Positions 1-9,906 of a stretch of DNA of 64,000 bases are shown here, one piece after another. Position numbers and translations under genes: made by a program. Numbering within the stretch: the first letter of the stretch is position 1; the number at the start of each line of letters is the position of its first letter. The stretch spans positions 1,350,205 through 1,414,204 of the forward strand of contig NZ_CP097122.1 of NCBI RefSeq assembly GCF_024029775.1, written 5' to 3'. The stretch is from Fructobacillus americanaquae (GTDB lineage: Bacteria; Bacillota; Bacilli; Lactobacillales; Lactobacillaceae). The notes under the pieces were generated by a model. It saw only the letters and a program-made list of their open reading frames with translations. It ran no database searches and was not told where the DNA came from.

Positions 1-567
1 GTGCAGGCCATCTTGGCTTCAGCCTTAGGGAACCCTGGCTTTGATTTGAAGGCAGAATTGGCTAAGGTTGCTGTTGAAATCTCAGCTATTACGGATGAAA
101 AGGAAACTTTTAAGAAGATTGCCGAAACGGCCCTGAAGGACCAAAAGTCAGCCTTTTATATTGGGCGTGGCTTGGATGCTGCAGTTTCTTTGGAAGCAGC
201 TTTGAAGTTAAAGGAAATTTCTTACGTGCAAACAGAAGGGTTTGCGGCCGGGGAATTGAAGCACGGTACGATTTCTTTGATTGAAGACGGCACACCGGTC
301 TTTGCGCTGTTGACGCAGAAGAAGACGGCCGGATTGCTCCGTGGTGAAGTGGCTCAGGTGGCCGCTCGTGGTGCCAATACGGTGGTGATTACCTCAAAGA
401 GCTTGACCAAGGATGGCGATGCCTTTGTTTTGCCTGAGGTGGCAGAACTGTTGATGCCAATCTTGGCCGTTATCCCAGCCCAGTTGATTGCTTATTATGC
501 AACATTGGATCGAAATTTGGATGTTGATCGTCCTCGTAACCTGGCAAAATCAGTCACGGTTCAATAA
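1..567 (+). CDS. glmS: GlmS C-terminal part (cut by window edge)
   Basis: C-terminal 188 residues of glutamine--fructose-6-phosphate aminotransferase (isomerizing), which makes glucosamine-6-phosphate for peptidoglycan and other amino sugars. The visible part is the second SIS (sugar isomerase) domain: an IGRG-LDAAVSLEAALKLKEISY stretch, then GFAAGELKHGTISLI and the C-terminal LDVDRPRNLAKSVTV tail typical of the family. Full-length enzymes are about 600 residues, so the glutaminase domain and first SIS domain lie left of the window. The GTG at base 1 is an internal codon, not a start. A terminator follows 43 bases after the stop. Confidence 0.96.
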   Translation: MQAILASALGNPGFDLKAELAKVAVEISAITDEKETFKKIAETALKDQKSAFYIGRGLDAAVSLEAALKLKEISYVQTEGFAAGELKHGTISLIEDGTPVFALLTQKKTAGLLRGEVAQVAARGANTVVITSKSLTKDGDAFVLPEVAELLMPILAVIPAQLIAYYATLDRNLDVDRPRNLAKSVTVQ

Positions 568-610
568 GCGTGTGGCTGCCCAATCATCAAAAAACAACAC
601 TAGTAACCAA

Positions 611-642
611 AATGTCGGCGAATTTCAGCCGGCATTTTTTTG
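611..642 (+). terminator. Rho-independent terminator after glmS
   Basis: AATGTCGGC and GCCGGCATT arms form a 9 bp stem (one G-U pair) around an 8-base loop and are followed by a run of T. It separates glmS from the uppS promoter region. Confidence 0.85.
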
Positions 643-658
643 TTTGCCTGCTTTTTTC

Positions 659-667
659 TGGTAAAAT
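659..667 (+). promoter_or_regulatory. Extended -10 promoter for uppS
   Basis: TGG-TAAAAT is an extended -10 element (TGn plus hexamer) 45 bases before the uppS start and just after the glmS terminator. No good -35 is visible, as expected for extended -10 promoters. Inference from motif and position only. Confidence 0.5.
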
Positions 668-712
668 AGTGAAGAATGAATTAAATAACGAAAGTCGGAC
701 GGAGACAAAAAG

Positions 713-1498
713 ATGAGCCTGTTGGCAAAGGTATTTTCACATAAAAAAAAACATTTAGTTGGCCACCACTTGGTCTTAAATGAACTAAAAATTCCAAAGC
801 ACTTAGCCATTATTATGGATGGCAATGGTCGTTGGGCCAAACAACGGCATATGCCCCGGGTTGCGGGTCATAAGCAAGGGATGGAAACGGTCAAGACGGT
901 CACTAAATTAGCCTCCTCTGCCGGTGTTTCAGTTTTGACCCTCTATGCTTTTTCAACTGAAAATTGGTCACGACCCAAGGATGAAGTTTCTTTTTTAATG
1001 AAGTTACCGGTCACATTCTTTGATACCTTTGTACCAGAGTTAATTGAACAAAATGTTCGAGTAGAAACCATTGGCGCGATTGATGCCTTGCCAGAAGCAA
1101 CTAAGCAGGCAGTTTACGATGCTAAGGAGAAAACCAGTCAAAATACTGGGATGGTTTTGAACTTTGCCTTAAACTATGGTGGCCAAAAGGAGATCGTTGA
1201 TGCGGCGGCAATACTCGCTCAAAAGGTTCAAGGCGGCGACATGGCGGTTGAAGACATTAATCCGGCGACCTTTGCTGCTGCATTAACGACTGGCTTCTTA
1301 GGTGACTTGGCTGATCCTGATTTGATTATTCGGACTTCTGGTGAAGAACGGCTCTCAAACTTCTTGCCTTATCAGGCGGCCTATTCAGAGTTTTACTTCA
1401 CACCGGTTCTTTGGCCTGATTTTGACCAAGAACAGTTTGAGTTGGCCTTGGAAAGTTTTACCAAGCGTGACCGACGCTTTGGCAAGGTGAACTCATAA
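713..1498 (+). CDS. uppS: Undecaprenyl diphosphate synthase (isoprenyl transferase)
   Basis: Cis-prenyltransferase that condenses isopentenyl diphosphates onto farnesyl diphosphate to give undecaprenyl diphosphate, the lipid carrier for peptidoglycan. The IMDGNGRWAK motif carries the catalytic Asp (about residue 36); TLYAFSTENWSRP and the C-terminal DLIIRTSGEERLSNFLPYQ/AYSEFYF blocks are the other family signatures. At 261 residues the length is normal. The start follows a weak GGAG. It is followed by cdsA, the usual partner in Firmicutes envelope-lipid clusters. Confidence 0.97.
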   Translation: MSLLAKVFSHKKKHLVGHHLVLNELKIPKHLAIIMDGNGRWAKQRHMPRVAGHKQGMETVKTVTKLASSAGVSVLTLYAFSTENWSRPKDEVSFLMKLPVTFFDTFVPELIEQNVRVETIGAIDALPEATKQAVYDAKEKTSQNTGMVLNFALNYGGQKEIVDAAAILAQKVQGGDMAVEDINPATFAAALTTGFLGDLADPDLIIRTSGEERLSNFLPYQAAYSEFYFTPVLWPDFDQEQFELALESFTKRDRRFGKVNS

Positions 1499-1589
1499 AA
1501 CCAGTAACAACATCTAACAGCCACCCGGATGAAAAAGTGGGTCGGTAGAAACGAAAAAAAGATTTAAATTGTGAAAGTGAGAAATTCCG

Positions 1590-2387
1590 ATGAAAACGCG
1601 GATTATTACGGCCGTTTTGGCTTTGATTGTTTTTGTTCCTTTAATTATTGTTGGTGATTTACCATTGCTAGTGCTGACCATTGCCCTAGGAATTGTGGCG
1701 ATGAGTGAAGTCTTAAAGATGACCCACACGCTATTGGTTTCTTTTGAAGCGCTGATTTCTTATATCGGAGTTGTCGCCATTATCTTGCCAAAAAATTTTT
1801 GGCAAAGCGGTTTTTGGCCGGCAACGGTGAACAGCCAATCTGTGATTTACGGCCTGGCCTTTTTGTTTCTTGCTCGAACGGTTTTTGCCAAGAAGAGCTT
1901 TAATTTCCAAGATTCCGGTACGCTCTTTTTAGCCATGGTCTATATTGGAACAGGGTTCCACTACTTCTACTTGGCTGATTTCCGTGGCTTGCCCGTCTTA
2001 TTCTTTGGTATGCTTTTAGTTTGGTTAACGGATTCTTTTGCTTATTTTGTCGGTCGGTCCTTTGGTAAGCACAAGCTGTCACCTAATCTTTCACCTAATA
2101 AGACTTGGGAAGGTTCTGTTGGTGGAACAGCCATTGCTGTGGCAGTTGTGGTTACCTTGTATGCTTTGACTAATGCTTTGCCATATGCCGTCTGGGATTT
2201 GGTGATTATGGCTATTTTGCTGTCGATTGCTGGTCAAATTGGCGATTTGATTGAATCTGCTTTGAAACGCCACTTTGGTGTTAAGGATTCTGGCCGAATT
2301 TTGCCAGGTCATGGTGGAATCTTAGACCGCTTTGACTCCATGTTGGTTGTGATGCCACTGATGGCTGTTTTGGGAATGCTTCAGTAG
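1590..2387 (+). CDS. cdsA: Phosphatidate cytidylyltransferase
   Basis: Integral membrane enzyme that turns phosphatidic acid and CTP into CDP-diacylglycerol for phospholipid synthesis. The 265-residue protein has about 7-8 hydrophobic segments and, at the C-terminus, the complete CDP-DAG synthase signature (S-x-LKR-x4-KD-x-G-x2-LPGHGG-x-DR-x-D). It lies 91 bases after uppS, and the two are probably co-transcribed. A hairpin with a T-run overlaps the region just behind the stop. Confidence 0.96.
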   Translation: MKTRIITAVLALIVFVPLIIVGDLPLLVLTIALGIVAMSEVLKMTHTLLVSFEALISYIGVVAIILPKNFWQSGFWPATVNSQSVIYGLAFLFLARTVFAKKSFNFQDSGTLFLAMVYIGTGFHYFYLADFRGLPVLFFGMLLVWLTDSFAYFVGRSFGKHKLSPNLSPNKTWEGSVGGTAIAVAVVVTLYALTNALPYAVWDLVIMAILLSIAGQIGDLIESALKRHFGVKDSGRILPGHGGILDRFDSMLVVMPLMAVLGMLQ

Positions 2388-2395
2388 CAGCGAAA

Positions 2396-2418
2396 GCCGG
2401 TTGTCTGGCTGCTTTTTT
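2396..2418 (+). terminator. Probable terminator between cdsA and rseP
   Basis: GCCGG-TTGT-CTGGC stem followed by TGC and six T residues, directly behind the cdsA stop. The short stem with one G-U pair suggests partial termination. Confidence 0.55.
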
Positions 2419-2468
2419 CAGCAATAACCAGAACAAGAACTTTGTAGCTATTTTTAAGGATGAAATAA

Positions 2469-3722
2469 ATGAACATCACTGCGATAATCGCTTTTTTGAT
2501 TGTTTTTGGCCTGTTGGTCGGTTTCCATGAATTTGGACACTTTATTGTCGCCAAAAAAGCAGGTGTCTTGGTTCGTGAGTTTGCCATTGGCATGGGCCCA
2601 AAAATTTTATCATGGTATAAGAATCAAACGGCTTATACGATTCGTCTCTTGCCCGTTGGTGGCTATGTGCGCATGGCGAGCGAAATGGAAAAGGATGAGC
2701 TGGAAGCAGGACAACGTTTTCGATTGGTTTTAAATCAGGCCGGCGAGGTCGAAAGTATGGATGAGCGGGTTGACCAGGATGGCCCGGGTTTCTTTTTTCA
2801 AGTCGATTCAGCTGACTTAGTCCATGAGATGGTCATGACCGGTTACCGTCAAGATGAGGAAAACTTGTTGACGTTGAAGGTTGCCAAAACAGCGATTAAG
2901 ACCGACCAAGAGGGGATTACCACGCGCATCGCTCCCGCTACCATGTGGGTTGAATCAGCGCCTGTCTGGAAGCGGTTGTTAATTAACTTTGCGGGACCGG
3001 CAATGAACTTTATTTTGGCGATTTTAGCGGCCGGAATCTTAAGTTTTGCCTTGCCATCCGTTCATTTTAATGAACCAATTATTGGCCAGGTGGTCAAGAG
3101 TGAACCGGCTGCTCAGGCAGGCATCCAGTCTGGGGATCAGATTCTAGCTGTCAATGGTCAAAGTGTCCAGAACTTTACTGATTTTGCCAATGAGGTTACC
3201 AAAAAAGCTGATCAGCCATTGCAATTGAAAATCAGTCGTTCTGGTAAGACACTGAATAAAACGGTCACACCGGAATTGATTGAGATTGCAGGACAAAAAC
3301 AAATTCGAATCGGGGTTGGGGTCAAAAGTTATCGCGATCCACTAGCAAGAATTAAGTTTTCTTTCCTTAATACTGGTACATGGTTTACCCAGGTAGGTAA
3401 TGGAATCAAGGATCTCTTTGTGGGTGGCTTTTCCATTAATAAGCTAGGTGGCCCCGTGATGTTAGCCAAGACCACTGCTCAGGCATCACATCAAGGATTT
3501 GTAACGGTGCTGGCATTATTGGGCATTTTATCGGTCAACCTAGGCTTAATTAATCTTTTACCAATTCCGCCTCTAGATGGTGGTAAAATCTTTTTAGACC
3601 TTATCGAGGGAATCTTTAGGCGACCTGCGCCTGCCTGGTTGGCAACAATACTGACTGGTGCTGGAACAGCCTTACTGGTTGTCTTGATGATCTTAGTGAC
3701 CATTAAAGACTTGGGTCAATAA
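2469..3722 (+). CDS. rseP: Site-2 intramembrane metalloprotease (RseP/RasP/Eep family)
   Basis: Membrane zinc protease of the M50 family, which cleaves substrates such as anti-sigma factors and signal-peptide or pheromone remnants within the membrane. The HEFGH zinc motif (residues 20-24) sits in the first membrane segment; a PDZ domain with the GIQSGDQILAVNG signature is near residue 220; the second active-site element NLLPIPPLDGGK is near residue 360, followed by a last membrane segment. Length 417 matches the family. It lies between cdsA and proS, a conserved Lactobacillales order. Confidence 0.95.
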   Translation: MNITAIIAFLIVFGLLVGFHEFGHFIVAKKAGVLVREFAIGMGPKILSWYKNQTAYTIRLLPVGGYVRMASEMEKDELEAGQRFRLVLNQAGEVESMDERVDQDGPGFFFQVDSADLVHEMVMTGYRQDEENLLTLKVAKTAIKTDQEGITTRIAPATMWVESAPVWKRLLINFAGPAMNFILAILAAGILSFALPSVHFNEPIIGQVVKSEPAAQAGIQSGDQILAVNGQSVQNFTDFANEVTKKADQPLQLKISRSGKTLNKTVTPELIEIAGQKQIRIGVGVKSYRDPLARIKFSFLNTGTWFTQVGNGIKDLFVGGFSINKLGGPVMLAKTTAQASHQGFVTVLALLGILSVNLGLINLLPIPPLDGGKIFLDLIEGIFRRPAPAWLATILTGAGTALLVVLMILVTIKDLGQ

Positions 3723-3800
3723 TTATTTCAAATAACGTCGGTCGCTTGTTCATGATAGACCATTGCCTATTAAATTAAAATTAGTCGAAAGAAGGACTTT

Positions 3801-5537
3801 ATGAAACAATCACAGCTTTTTATGCCAACCTTGCGGGAAGTTCCTGCTGACGCTGAAGTAAAATCACATCAACTGCTCTTGAAGGCCGGTTACATTCGAC
3901 CTGTTACAGCTGGGATGTTTGCTTACTTACCATTGGCAAAGCGTGTATTGAACAAAATTGAAGCCATCATCCGGGAAGAAATGGAAGCAATTGATGCCAA
4001 CGAAATGTTGGTACCTGAAGTTTTACCTGCTGAATTGTGGGAACGATCAGGTCGCTATGCAACTTACGGTCAAGATTTATATAAATTCAAGAACCGTCAG
4101 GACCGTGATTTTATCTTGGGCCCAACGCATGAAGAGACTTTTACGGAACTTTTTGCTAACGATGTGAAGTCTTACAAAAAGTTGCCATTAATGGTTTATC
4201 AAATTCAAGCCAAGTTCCGTGATGAAGGTCGTCCACGTTTTGGTCTTTTGCGGACGCGTGAGTTTATTATGAAGGATGCCTATTCATTTTCAGCTAATCA
4301 AGCTGGCTTGGATGCTGCCTTTACTAAGATGGAAACAGCTTATGTCAAGATTTTTGATCGCATTGGAATTGATTACCGGGTAATTGTTGGTGATGCCGGT
4401 GCCATGGGCGGTTCGGATTCAAAGGAGTTTTCGGCACCTGCAGCTGCTGGAGAGGACACGATTGTCTACTCTGACCAAAGTGAATATGCGGCAAACTTGG
4501 AAATGGCTAAGGATGCTTACGTTCGAAAAAGCAATGCACAAGAGGATCAAGAATTAGCAGAGTTACAAAAGATTGATACACCAAATGCAAAGACGATTAC
4601 AGAATTAGCAACTCTTTTGGACGAAGATCCGGCTCAGCTAGTGAAGACTATTATGGTGGTCACGCCTGATCAAGACTTGGTTGCAGTTGTGACGACCGGT
4701 GACTATGAAGTAAATATGGTCAAGGTTCAAAATCATTTGGGTTATCCAGAAGTGGAACTGGCTGATGAAGGATTAGTCAAAGAAACTGTCGGGGCATCAT
4801 TTGGCTCATTAGGACCCGTTGGTTTGCCAGAAAAGGTTCAATTGTTGGTTGACGAAAGAGCTGCCGATTTGGTGAACTTTGCCGCTGGGGCCAATGAAGA
4901 TGGTCAGCACCTCTTGAACGTGAACTGGGGTCGGGATGTTGAATTGAACGATGATCAGGTTGCTGATTTCCGGACGGCCAAGGAAGGTGATCTTTCCGTT
5001 GATGGTAAGGGAAAGCTACAATTTACCAAGGGAATTGAGATTGGTCACATCTTCAAATTAGGCACAAAGTATTCAAAGGCCTTGGGAGCGCAAGTGCTTG
5101 ATGAAAATGGTCGTAATACTGACATGATTATGGGTTCTTATGGAATTGGCATTTCTCGTTTGTTGGCAGCGATTGCGGAACAAAAGAGCGATGACAGGGG
5201 ACTGGTTTGGCCAGCAAGTGTTGCGCCATTCGCTGTTCACCTTGTACCAATCAACTTAAAGGATGATGACCAGGCGAAGGTGACAGCAGAATTGGAAGAA
5301 TCACTGACTGCCCAAGGACTAGAAGTTTTGGTTGATGACCGTAAAGAACGTCCAGGTGTAAAATTTGCCGATGCTGATTTGATTGGTTTGCCAATTCGCA
5401 TTACGATTGGCAAGAAAGCCGGTGAAGGGGTTGTAGAAGTCACTGTCCGTGCTACTCAATCTGAATTTGAAATGCGAATTTCAGAAGTAAATGAATCGAT
5501 TGCCGTCTTACTAGATGAACAAAAAGATGCACAGTAA
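3801..5537 (+). CDS. proS: Prolyl-tRNA synthetase, bacterial type
   Basis: Class II aminoacyl-tRNA synthetase charging tRNA-Pro. Motif 1 (RPVTAGMFAYLPLAKRVLNK), motif 2 (FRDEGRPRFGLLRTREFIMKD) and motif 3 (GSYGIGISRLLAAI) are all visible. The long insertion between motifs 2 and 3, residues about 225-385, is the INS editing domain that removes mischarged alanine. The anticodon-binding domain is at the C-terminus. 578 residues is normal. GAAGGAC precedes the ATG. A terminator follows directly. Confidence 0.97.
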   Translation: MKQSQLFMPTLREVPADAEVKSHQLLLKAGYIRPVTAGMFAYLPLAKRVLNKIEAIIREEMEAIDANEMLVPEVLPAELWERSGRYATYGQDLYKFKNRQDRDFILGPTHEETFTELFANDVKSYKKLPLMVYQIQAKFRDEGRPRFGLLRTREFIMKDAYSFSANQAGLDAAFTKMETAYVKIFDRIGIDYRVIVGDAGAMGGSDSKEFSAPAAAGEDTIVYSDQSEYAANLEMAKDAYVRKSNAQEDQELAELQKIDTPNAKTITELATLLDEDPAQLVKTIMVVTPDQDLVAVVTTGDYEVNMVKVQNHLGYPEVELADEGLVKETVGASFGSLGPVGLPEKVQLLVDERAADLVNFAAGANEDGQHLLNVNWGRDVELNDDQVADFRTAKEGDLSVDGKGKLQFTKGIEIGHIFKLGTKYSKALGAQVLDENGRNTDMIMGSYGIGISRLLAAIAEQKSDDRGLVWPASVAPFAVHLVPINLKDDDQAKVTAELEESLTAQGLEVLVDDRKERPGVKFADADLIGLPIRITIGKKAGEGVVEVTVRATQSEFEMRISEVNESIAVLLDEQKDAQ

Positions 5538-5543
5538 GTTTGA

Positions 5544-5570
5544 CAAAAAGCCGATGTAGATCGGCTTTTT
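5544..5570 (+). terminator. Terminator between proS and polC
   Basis: AAAAAGCCGAT and ATCGGCTTTTT arms form a stem with a T-run. The A-run on the other side also allows function on the minus strand. Confidence 0.85.
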
Positions 5571-5592
5571 GCTGTCATAGAAAGGTTTTGGT

Positions 5593-8500
5593 ATGCCACT
5601 GAGCCCAACAGAACAATTAGAACAATTACTGACCCAAACAAAGCAAGGGGAAGAAAACCGGGCGTATTTTCAAGGTGGATACTTAAAAGCGGTTGAGGTC
5701 AATCCGGTTGAAAAGTCCTGGCGCTTTGTTTTAGCGTTAAATCAGGTCTTACCCTTCCAGGCTTATCTGAGTCTTTCCCAGGGTCTGCAAGGAAACTTTC
5801 AGCATGTTTCCTCAGTTGACTTGGCTGTTGAAGCAGCTGATACAACAGTTAGCGACGAAGTGATTCGCAACTATTTTCACCTCGCCTTAACTAAAACTAG
5901 TCTGCCTTTTGCCGTTGGGCAACAGTTAGCGGCTTCTTCTCAAATTAGCCTGGTAAATGACCAGGAGGTGTTGATTGCCACGGCGATGCCAAACTTAGCA
6001 GCTACCATGACAAAGGCTGTTCTGGCTGAATTAGAGGAAGTGTATCAAAGCTTTGGCTTGCCTGATCTGGCCTTTACTGTCCAAGTCGATGAAAAGGTGC
6101 AGGAAAAGCTTTCACAAGATTATCAGTCCCACCATCAGGCTGTTCAAGAAAGTATTAACCAGGCCATCGAAAAGGCCAATGCGGCTAAGCCAAAGAAGTC
6201 TGCTTCCGGGGTTGCCCTACGCCTTGGCCGGGCAATCAACTCGGATTTCCCGGTTACTCGCTTAGAGGAAATCGACGGTGAAGAATCGCGGGTCGTTGTC
6301 GAGGGCTTTGTCTTTGCTGATGAAGTTCGGGAACTGCGGTCTGGTCGCCAGTTGATGACTTTAAAGATTACGGACTATTCCTCTTCTATTACAGCAAAGA
6401 AGTTTTCAAACAATGAACAGGATGAGGCCATCTTTGATCAATTAAAGGCGGGACAGTGGGTCAAAGTTCGTGGAAATGTTCAAGAAGACACCTATGCTCG
6501 TGAGTTAGCCTTAAATATCTATGACCTGCAAGTCGTTGACCATGAAAAGCGGGCCGAACCCTATGAAGGTGAGCAAAAGCGCATCGAACTGCATGCCCAT
6601 ACCAATATGTCTGGGATGGATGCGGTCACTGATTTTAATGGTTTGGCTGGCTTGGCTGAAAATTGGGGCCAGACGACGTTAGCAGTCATGGATAACGGCA
6701 ACGTTCAAGGTTATCCAACAGCGATTGCTGGGGCAAAAAAGCATCATTTGAAAATGATTTATGGCATGGAGGCCAATGTCGTTGAAGATGGTGATCCGAT
6801 TGCATATAATTCCCGAGACTTAGACCTCTTGGCTAAGGATCAAACCTACGTCGCTTTCGATTTGGAAACGACGGGGCTGTCAGCCGTTTCGGATCGCATT
6901 ATTGAATTATCGGCTGTCAAGATGGAATTAGGCAACGTGGTTGATAAGTTTTCAGAATATATCAATCCCGGCTTCCCACTATCCGAATTTACGACAAATT
7001 TAACGTCGATTACCGATGCCATGGTGGCTAATGCCAAACCGGAAAAAGATGTGATTAATGCCTTTAGGGAATGGTCCGCTGGAACGGTTTTGATTGGCCA
7101 TAACGTGACCTTCGACGTGGATTTCTTGAATGCTACTTATGACCGGTATGGTGAAGTAGCAATTTCAAATCCTGTGATTGATACGTTGACCCTAACGCGC
7201 TGGTTGTATCCTGACTATAAGTCTTACCGCTTGGGCACTTTAGCCAAGAAGTTTAGTATTGAGTTGGAACAGGCTCACCGAGCCATTTATGATTCCGAAA
7301 CGACTGGTCACTTGGCTTGGAAGTTACTAAAAGAGGCCAAGGAACGTTTTAACTTATCAAATCTTAATCAATTAAATGATCATATGCTTGATGGTGGGGC
7401 TTGGCGCCATGGTCGACCATTTCACCTGTCTTTGTTGGTGCAAAACGAGACGGGCCTGAAAAATCTGTATCGCTTGGTTTCGGAATCAAACGTTCAATAC
7501 TTTAACAAGGTGCCACGGATTCCGCGGTCCGTTTTGGTGAAGTATCGCGAGGGACTGTTAATCGGAACGGGTGATACAAATGGCGATGTTATTGTCACCC
7601 TAATTGAAAAAGGCTATCAAGCGGCTAAAAAGAAGGCTACTTTTTATGATTACCTGGAAATTCAGCCATTGGCAAACTATCAGCCAATGTTGGATAGTCA
7701 ACTAATTGCTAATAAAAGTAAGCTGGAAAAGTTAATCAAGGAAATGATTCAGCTTGGCCAAGAATTAGGTAAGCCCGTTGCGGTAACGGGTGACGTCAAG
7801 TATACGAACCCTGAAGATAAAATTTATCGAAGTATCTTGATTGGGTCACAGCCGGGAAATCCGTTGAACCGGACGAACTTACCGGACTTGCACTTCCGTA
7901 CGACCCAGGACTTGCTCGATCAATTTGCTTTCTTGGGTGATGATGAGGCTAAACAAGTTGTCATCACGAATACGCATGAAATCGCAAATCAGATTGAGGA
8001 TATTTCGCCATTAAAGGAAGGATCATTCCCGCCAAAGATTCCAGAAGCCGGTGACGAATTGCGCGAAAAAACCTTTGCCGCTGCCAAGAAGGCTTATGGC
8101 GATCCCCTGCCCGAGTTGATCCAGGAACGAATTGACCGCGAATTGAAGTCAATTATTGGGAACGGCTTTGCGCCTCACTACATGATTGCCCAACGCCTGG
8201 TGGCCAAGTCCAATAAGGACGGCTACCTGGTTGGTTCTCGTGGATCGGTTGGCTCATCCTTCGTGGCGACCATGTCTGGAATTACCGAGGTTAATCCTTT
8301 ACCACCACACTATCGGTCGGCTCATGGTGATTACTTTGAGTTAGCCGATGAAAAGCAGTATGGTTCGGGCTATGACTTGCCTGACAAGGAAGACCCAAAC
8401 CATCCCGGTGAAATGCTGATTGGTGACGGGCAAAACATTCCCTTTGAAACCTTCATGGGCTTCACCGGAAATAAGGTGCCTGATATCGATTTGAATTTCT

Positions 8501-9906
8501 CGGGTGATTACCAGCCAATTGCCCATAACTATATGAAGGTGATGTTTGGTGAAAAGAAAGTTTATCGTGCCGGCACGATTGCGACCGTAGCCGAAAAAAC
8601 GGCCTTTGGTTATGTGAAAGCCTATGAGCGTGACCATGATCAGCACTACCGTGGCGCTGAAGTGGAACGTTTGGCTTCTGGTATTACTGGGGTCAAGCGG
8701 ACAACGGGGCAGCATCCTGGTGGCATCCTGATTGTCCCGGCTGATTATGAGATTTATGATTTTACGCCGGTGCAATACCCAGCTGATGACCAAACGGCCC
8801 TGTGGCAGACGACTCACATGGATTATCATTCCATTCACGATAACCTTTTGAAGATGGATATTTTGGGACATGATGATCCAACGATGGTTCGTACGCTCAA
8901 GGATTTGTCTGGGATTGATCCACAGTCAATTCCAGCCAATGATCCGGGTGTTTTGAGCCTCTTTACCTCAACTGAAGCCCTGGGGGTAACTCCTGAACAA
9001 ATTAATTCGAAGACCGGAACCCTTGGGTTGCCCGAATTTGGAACGAACTTTGTGCGCGGGATGCTAGAAGACACGCAGCCACACACTTATTCGGAATTAC
9101 TACAGATTTCTGGTCTGTCCCACGGAACGGATGTGTGGCTTGGAAACGCCCACGACTTGGTTGAAAACGGCACGGCGACAATCGCTACGGTGATTGGAAC
9201 CCGTGACAAAATCATGACCGATTTAATTGGCTATGGTCTGCCTTCAGAAGATGCCTTTAACATCATGGAAAAGGTTCGAAAGGGAAAAGGGATTACTGAT
9301 GAGTACCAGGCTCTGATGCGTCAGCATGAGGTGCCAGAGTGGTATATCGAATCTTGTTTGAAGATTAAGTATATGTTCCCCCGAGCCCACGCGGCGGCTT
9401 ACGTTTTGATGGCACTGCGGATTGCTTACTTTAAGGTCTACTTCCCAGCGGTCTATTACGCAACTTATTTCTCAGTCCGCGCCTCTGCCTTTGACGTAGT
9501 TGCCATGGCTCGTGGTAAGGAAGCAGTTAAATCATCTATCGCCAAGATTCGTGATCTTGGCAACGATGCTACCAAGGGTGACCAAGATTTGCAGACCGTC
9601 TTGGAAATGGCTAATGAAGCATTAGAACGGGGGATTTCATTTAAGATGGTCGACCTTTATCGGTCGGAAGCGACGGATTGGGTCATCGATGGGAATGAGT
9701 TGATCCCACCATTCTCAACAATTCCTGGTTTGGGCGATAACGTGGCCAAGCAGATTGTGGCGGCTCGTGTCGAAAAGAAGTTTATTAGTAAGGAAGACTT
9801 GAAAAAGCGGGGAAAGGTTTCGCAGACCATTATTGAGTTCTTAACGTTGCACTCGGTCATCTCGGATTTGCCGGATGAAAATCAGTTGTCTTTGTTTGAC
9901 TTTTAG
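5593..9906 (+). CDS. polC: DNA polymerase III alpha subunit, PolC type
   Basis: Replicative polymerase of low-GC Gram-positive bacteria. Order of domains in the 1437 residues: N-terminal region and OB fold, PHP domain beginning at RIELHAHTNMSGMD (about residue 330), an inserted DEDD 3'-5' exonuclease starting at FDLETTGLS (about 421) and resuming PHP, then the C-family polymerase core with catalytic PDIDLNFSGD (about 963). The extreme C-terminus QLSLFDF matches the beta-clamp binding motif QLSLF. Length and motif order match PolC rather than DnaE. The 3' end is the first unit of a degenerate tandem repeat described separately. Confidence 0.98.
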   Translation: MPLSPTEQLEQLLTQTKQGEENRAYFQGGYLKAVEVNPVEKSWRFVLALNQVLPFQAYLSLSQGLQGNFQHVSSVDLAVEAADTTVSDEVIRNYFHLALTKTSLPFAVGQQLAASSQISLVNDQEVLIATAMPNLAATMTKAVLAELEEVYQSFGLPDLAFTVQVDEKVQEKLSQDYQSHHQAVQESINQAIEKANAAKPKKSASGVALRLGRAINSDFPVTRLEEIDGEESRVVVEGFVFADEVRELRSGRQLMTLKITDYSSSITAKKFSNNEQDEAIFDQLKAGQWVKVRGNVQEDTYARELALNIYDLQVVDHEKRAEPYEGEQKRIELHAHTNMSGMDAVTDFNGLAGLAENWGQTTLAVMDNGNVQGYPTAIAGAKKHHLKMIYGMEANVVEDGDPIAYNSRDLDLLAKDQTYVAFDLETTGLSAVSDRIIELSAVKMELGNVVDKFSEYINPGFPLSEFTTNLTSITDAMVANAKPEKDVINAFREWSAGTVLIGHNVTFDVDFLNATYDRYGEVAISNPVIDTLTLTRWLYPDYKSYRLGTLAKKFSIELEQAHRAIYDSETTGHLAWKLLKEAKERFNLSNLNQLNDHMLDGGAWRHGRPFHLSLLVQNETGLKNLYRLVSESNVQYFNKVPRIPRSVLVKYREGLLIGTGDTNGDVIVTLIEKGYQAAKKKATFYDYLEIQPLANYQPMLDSQLIANKSKLEKLIKEMIQLGQELGKPVAVTGDVKYTNPEDKIYRSILIGSQPGNPLNRTNLPDLHFRTTQDLLDQFAFLGDDEAKQVVITNTHEIANQIEDISPLKEGSFPPKIPEAGDELREKTFAAAKKAYGDPLPELIQERIDRELKSIIGNGFAPHYMIAQRLVAKSNKDGYLVGSRGSVGSSFVATMSGITEVNPLPPHYRSAHGDYFELADEKQYGSGYDLPDKEDPNHPGEMLIGDGQNIPFETFMGFTGNKVPDIDLNFSGDYQPIAHNYMKVMFGEKKVYRAGTIATVAEKTAFGYVKAYERDHDQHYRGAEVERLASGITGVKRTTGQHPGGILIVPADYEIYDFTPVQYPADDQTALWQTTHMDYHSIHDNLLKMDILGHDDPTMVRTLKDLSGIDPQSIPANDPGVLSLFTSTEALGVTPEQINSKTGTLGLPEFGTNFVRGMLEDTQPHTYSELLQISGLSHGTDVWLGNAHDLVENGTATIATVIGTRDKIMTDLIGYGLPSEDAFNIMEKVRKGKGITDEYQALMRQHEVPEWYIESCLKIKYMFPRAHAAAYVLMALRIAYFKVYFPAVYYATYFSVRASAFDVVAMARGKEAVKSSIAKIRDLGNDATKGDQDLQTVLEMANEALERGISFKMVDLYRSEATDWVIDGNELIPPFSTIPGLGDNVAKQIVAARVEKKFISKEDLKKRGKVSQTIIEFLTLHSVISDLPDENQLSLFDF

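Noticed and set aside
8341..8871. 176-residue minus-strand frame inside polC
   Set aside because: Antisense to the catalytic core of polC, no ribosome site, no domain-like pattern.
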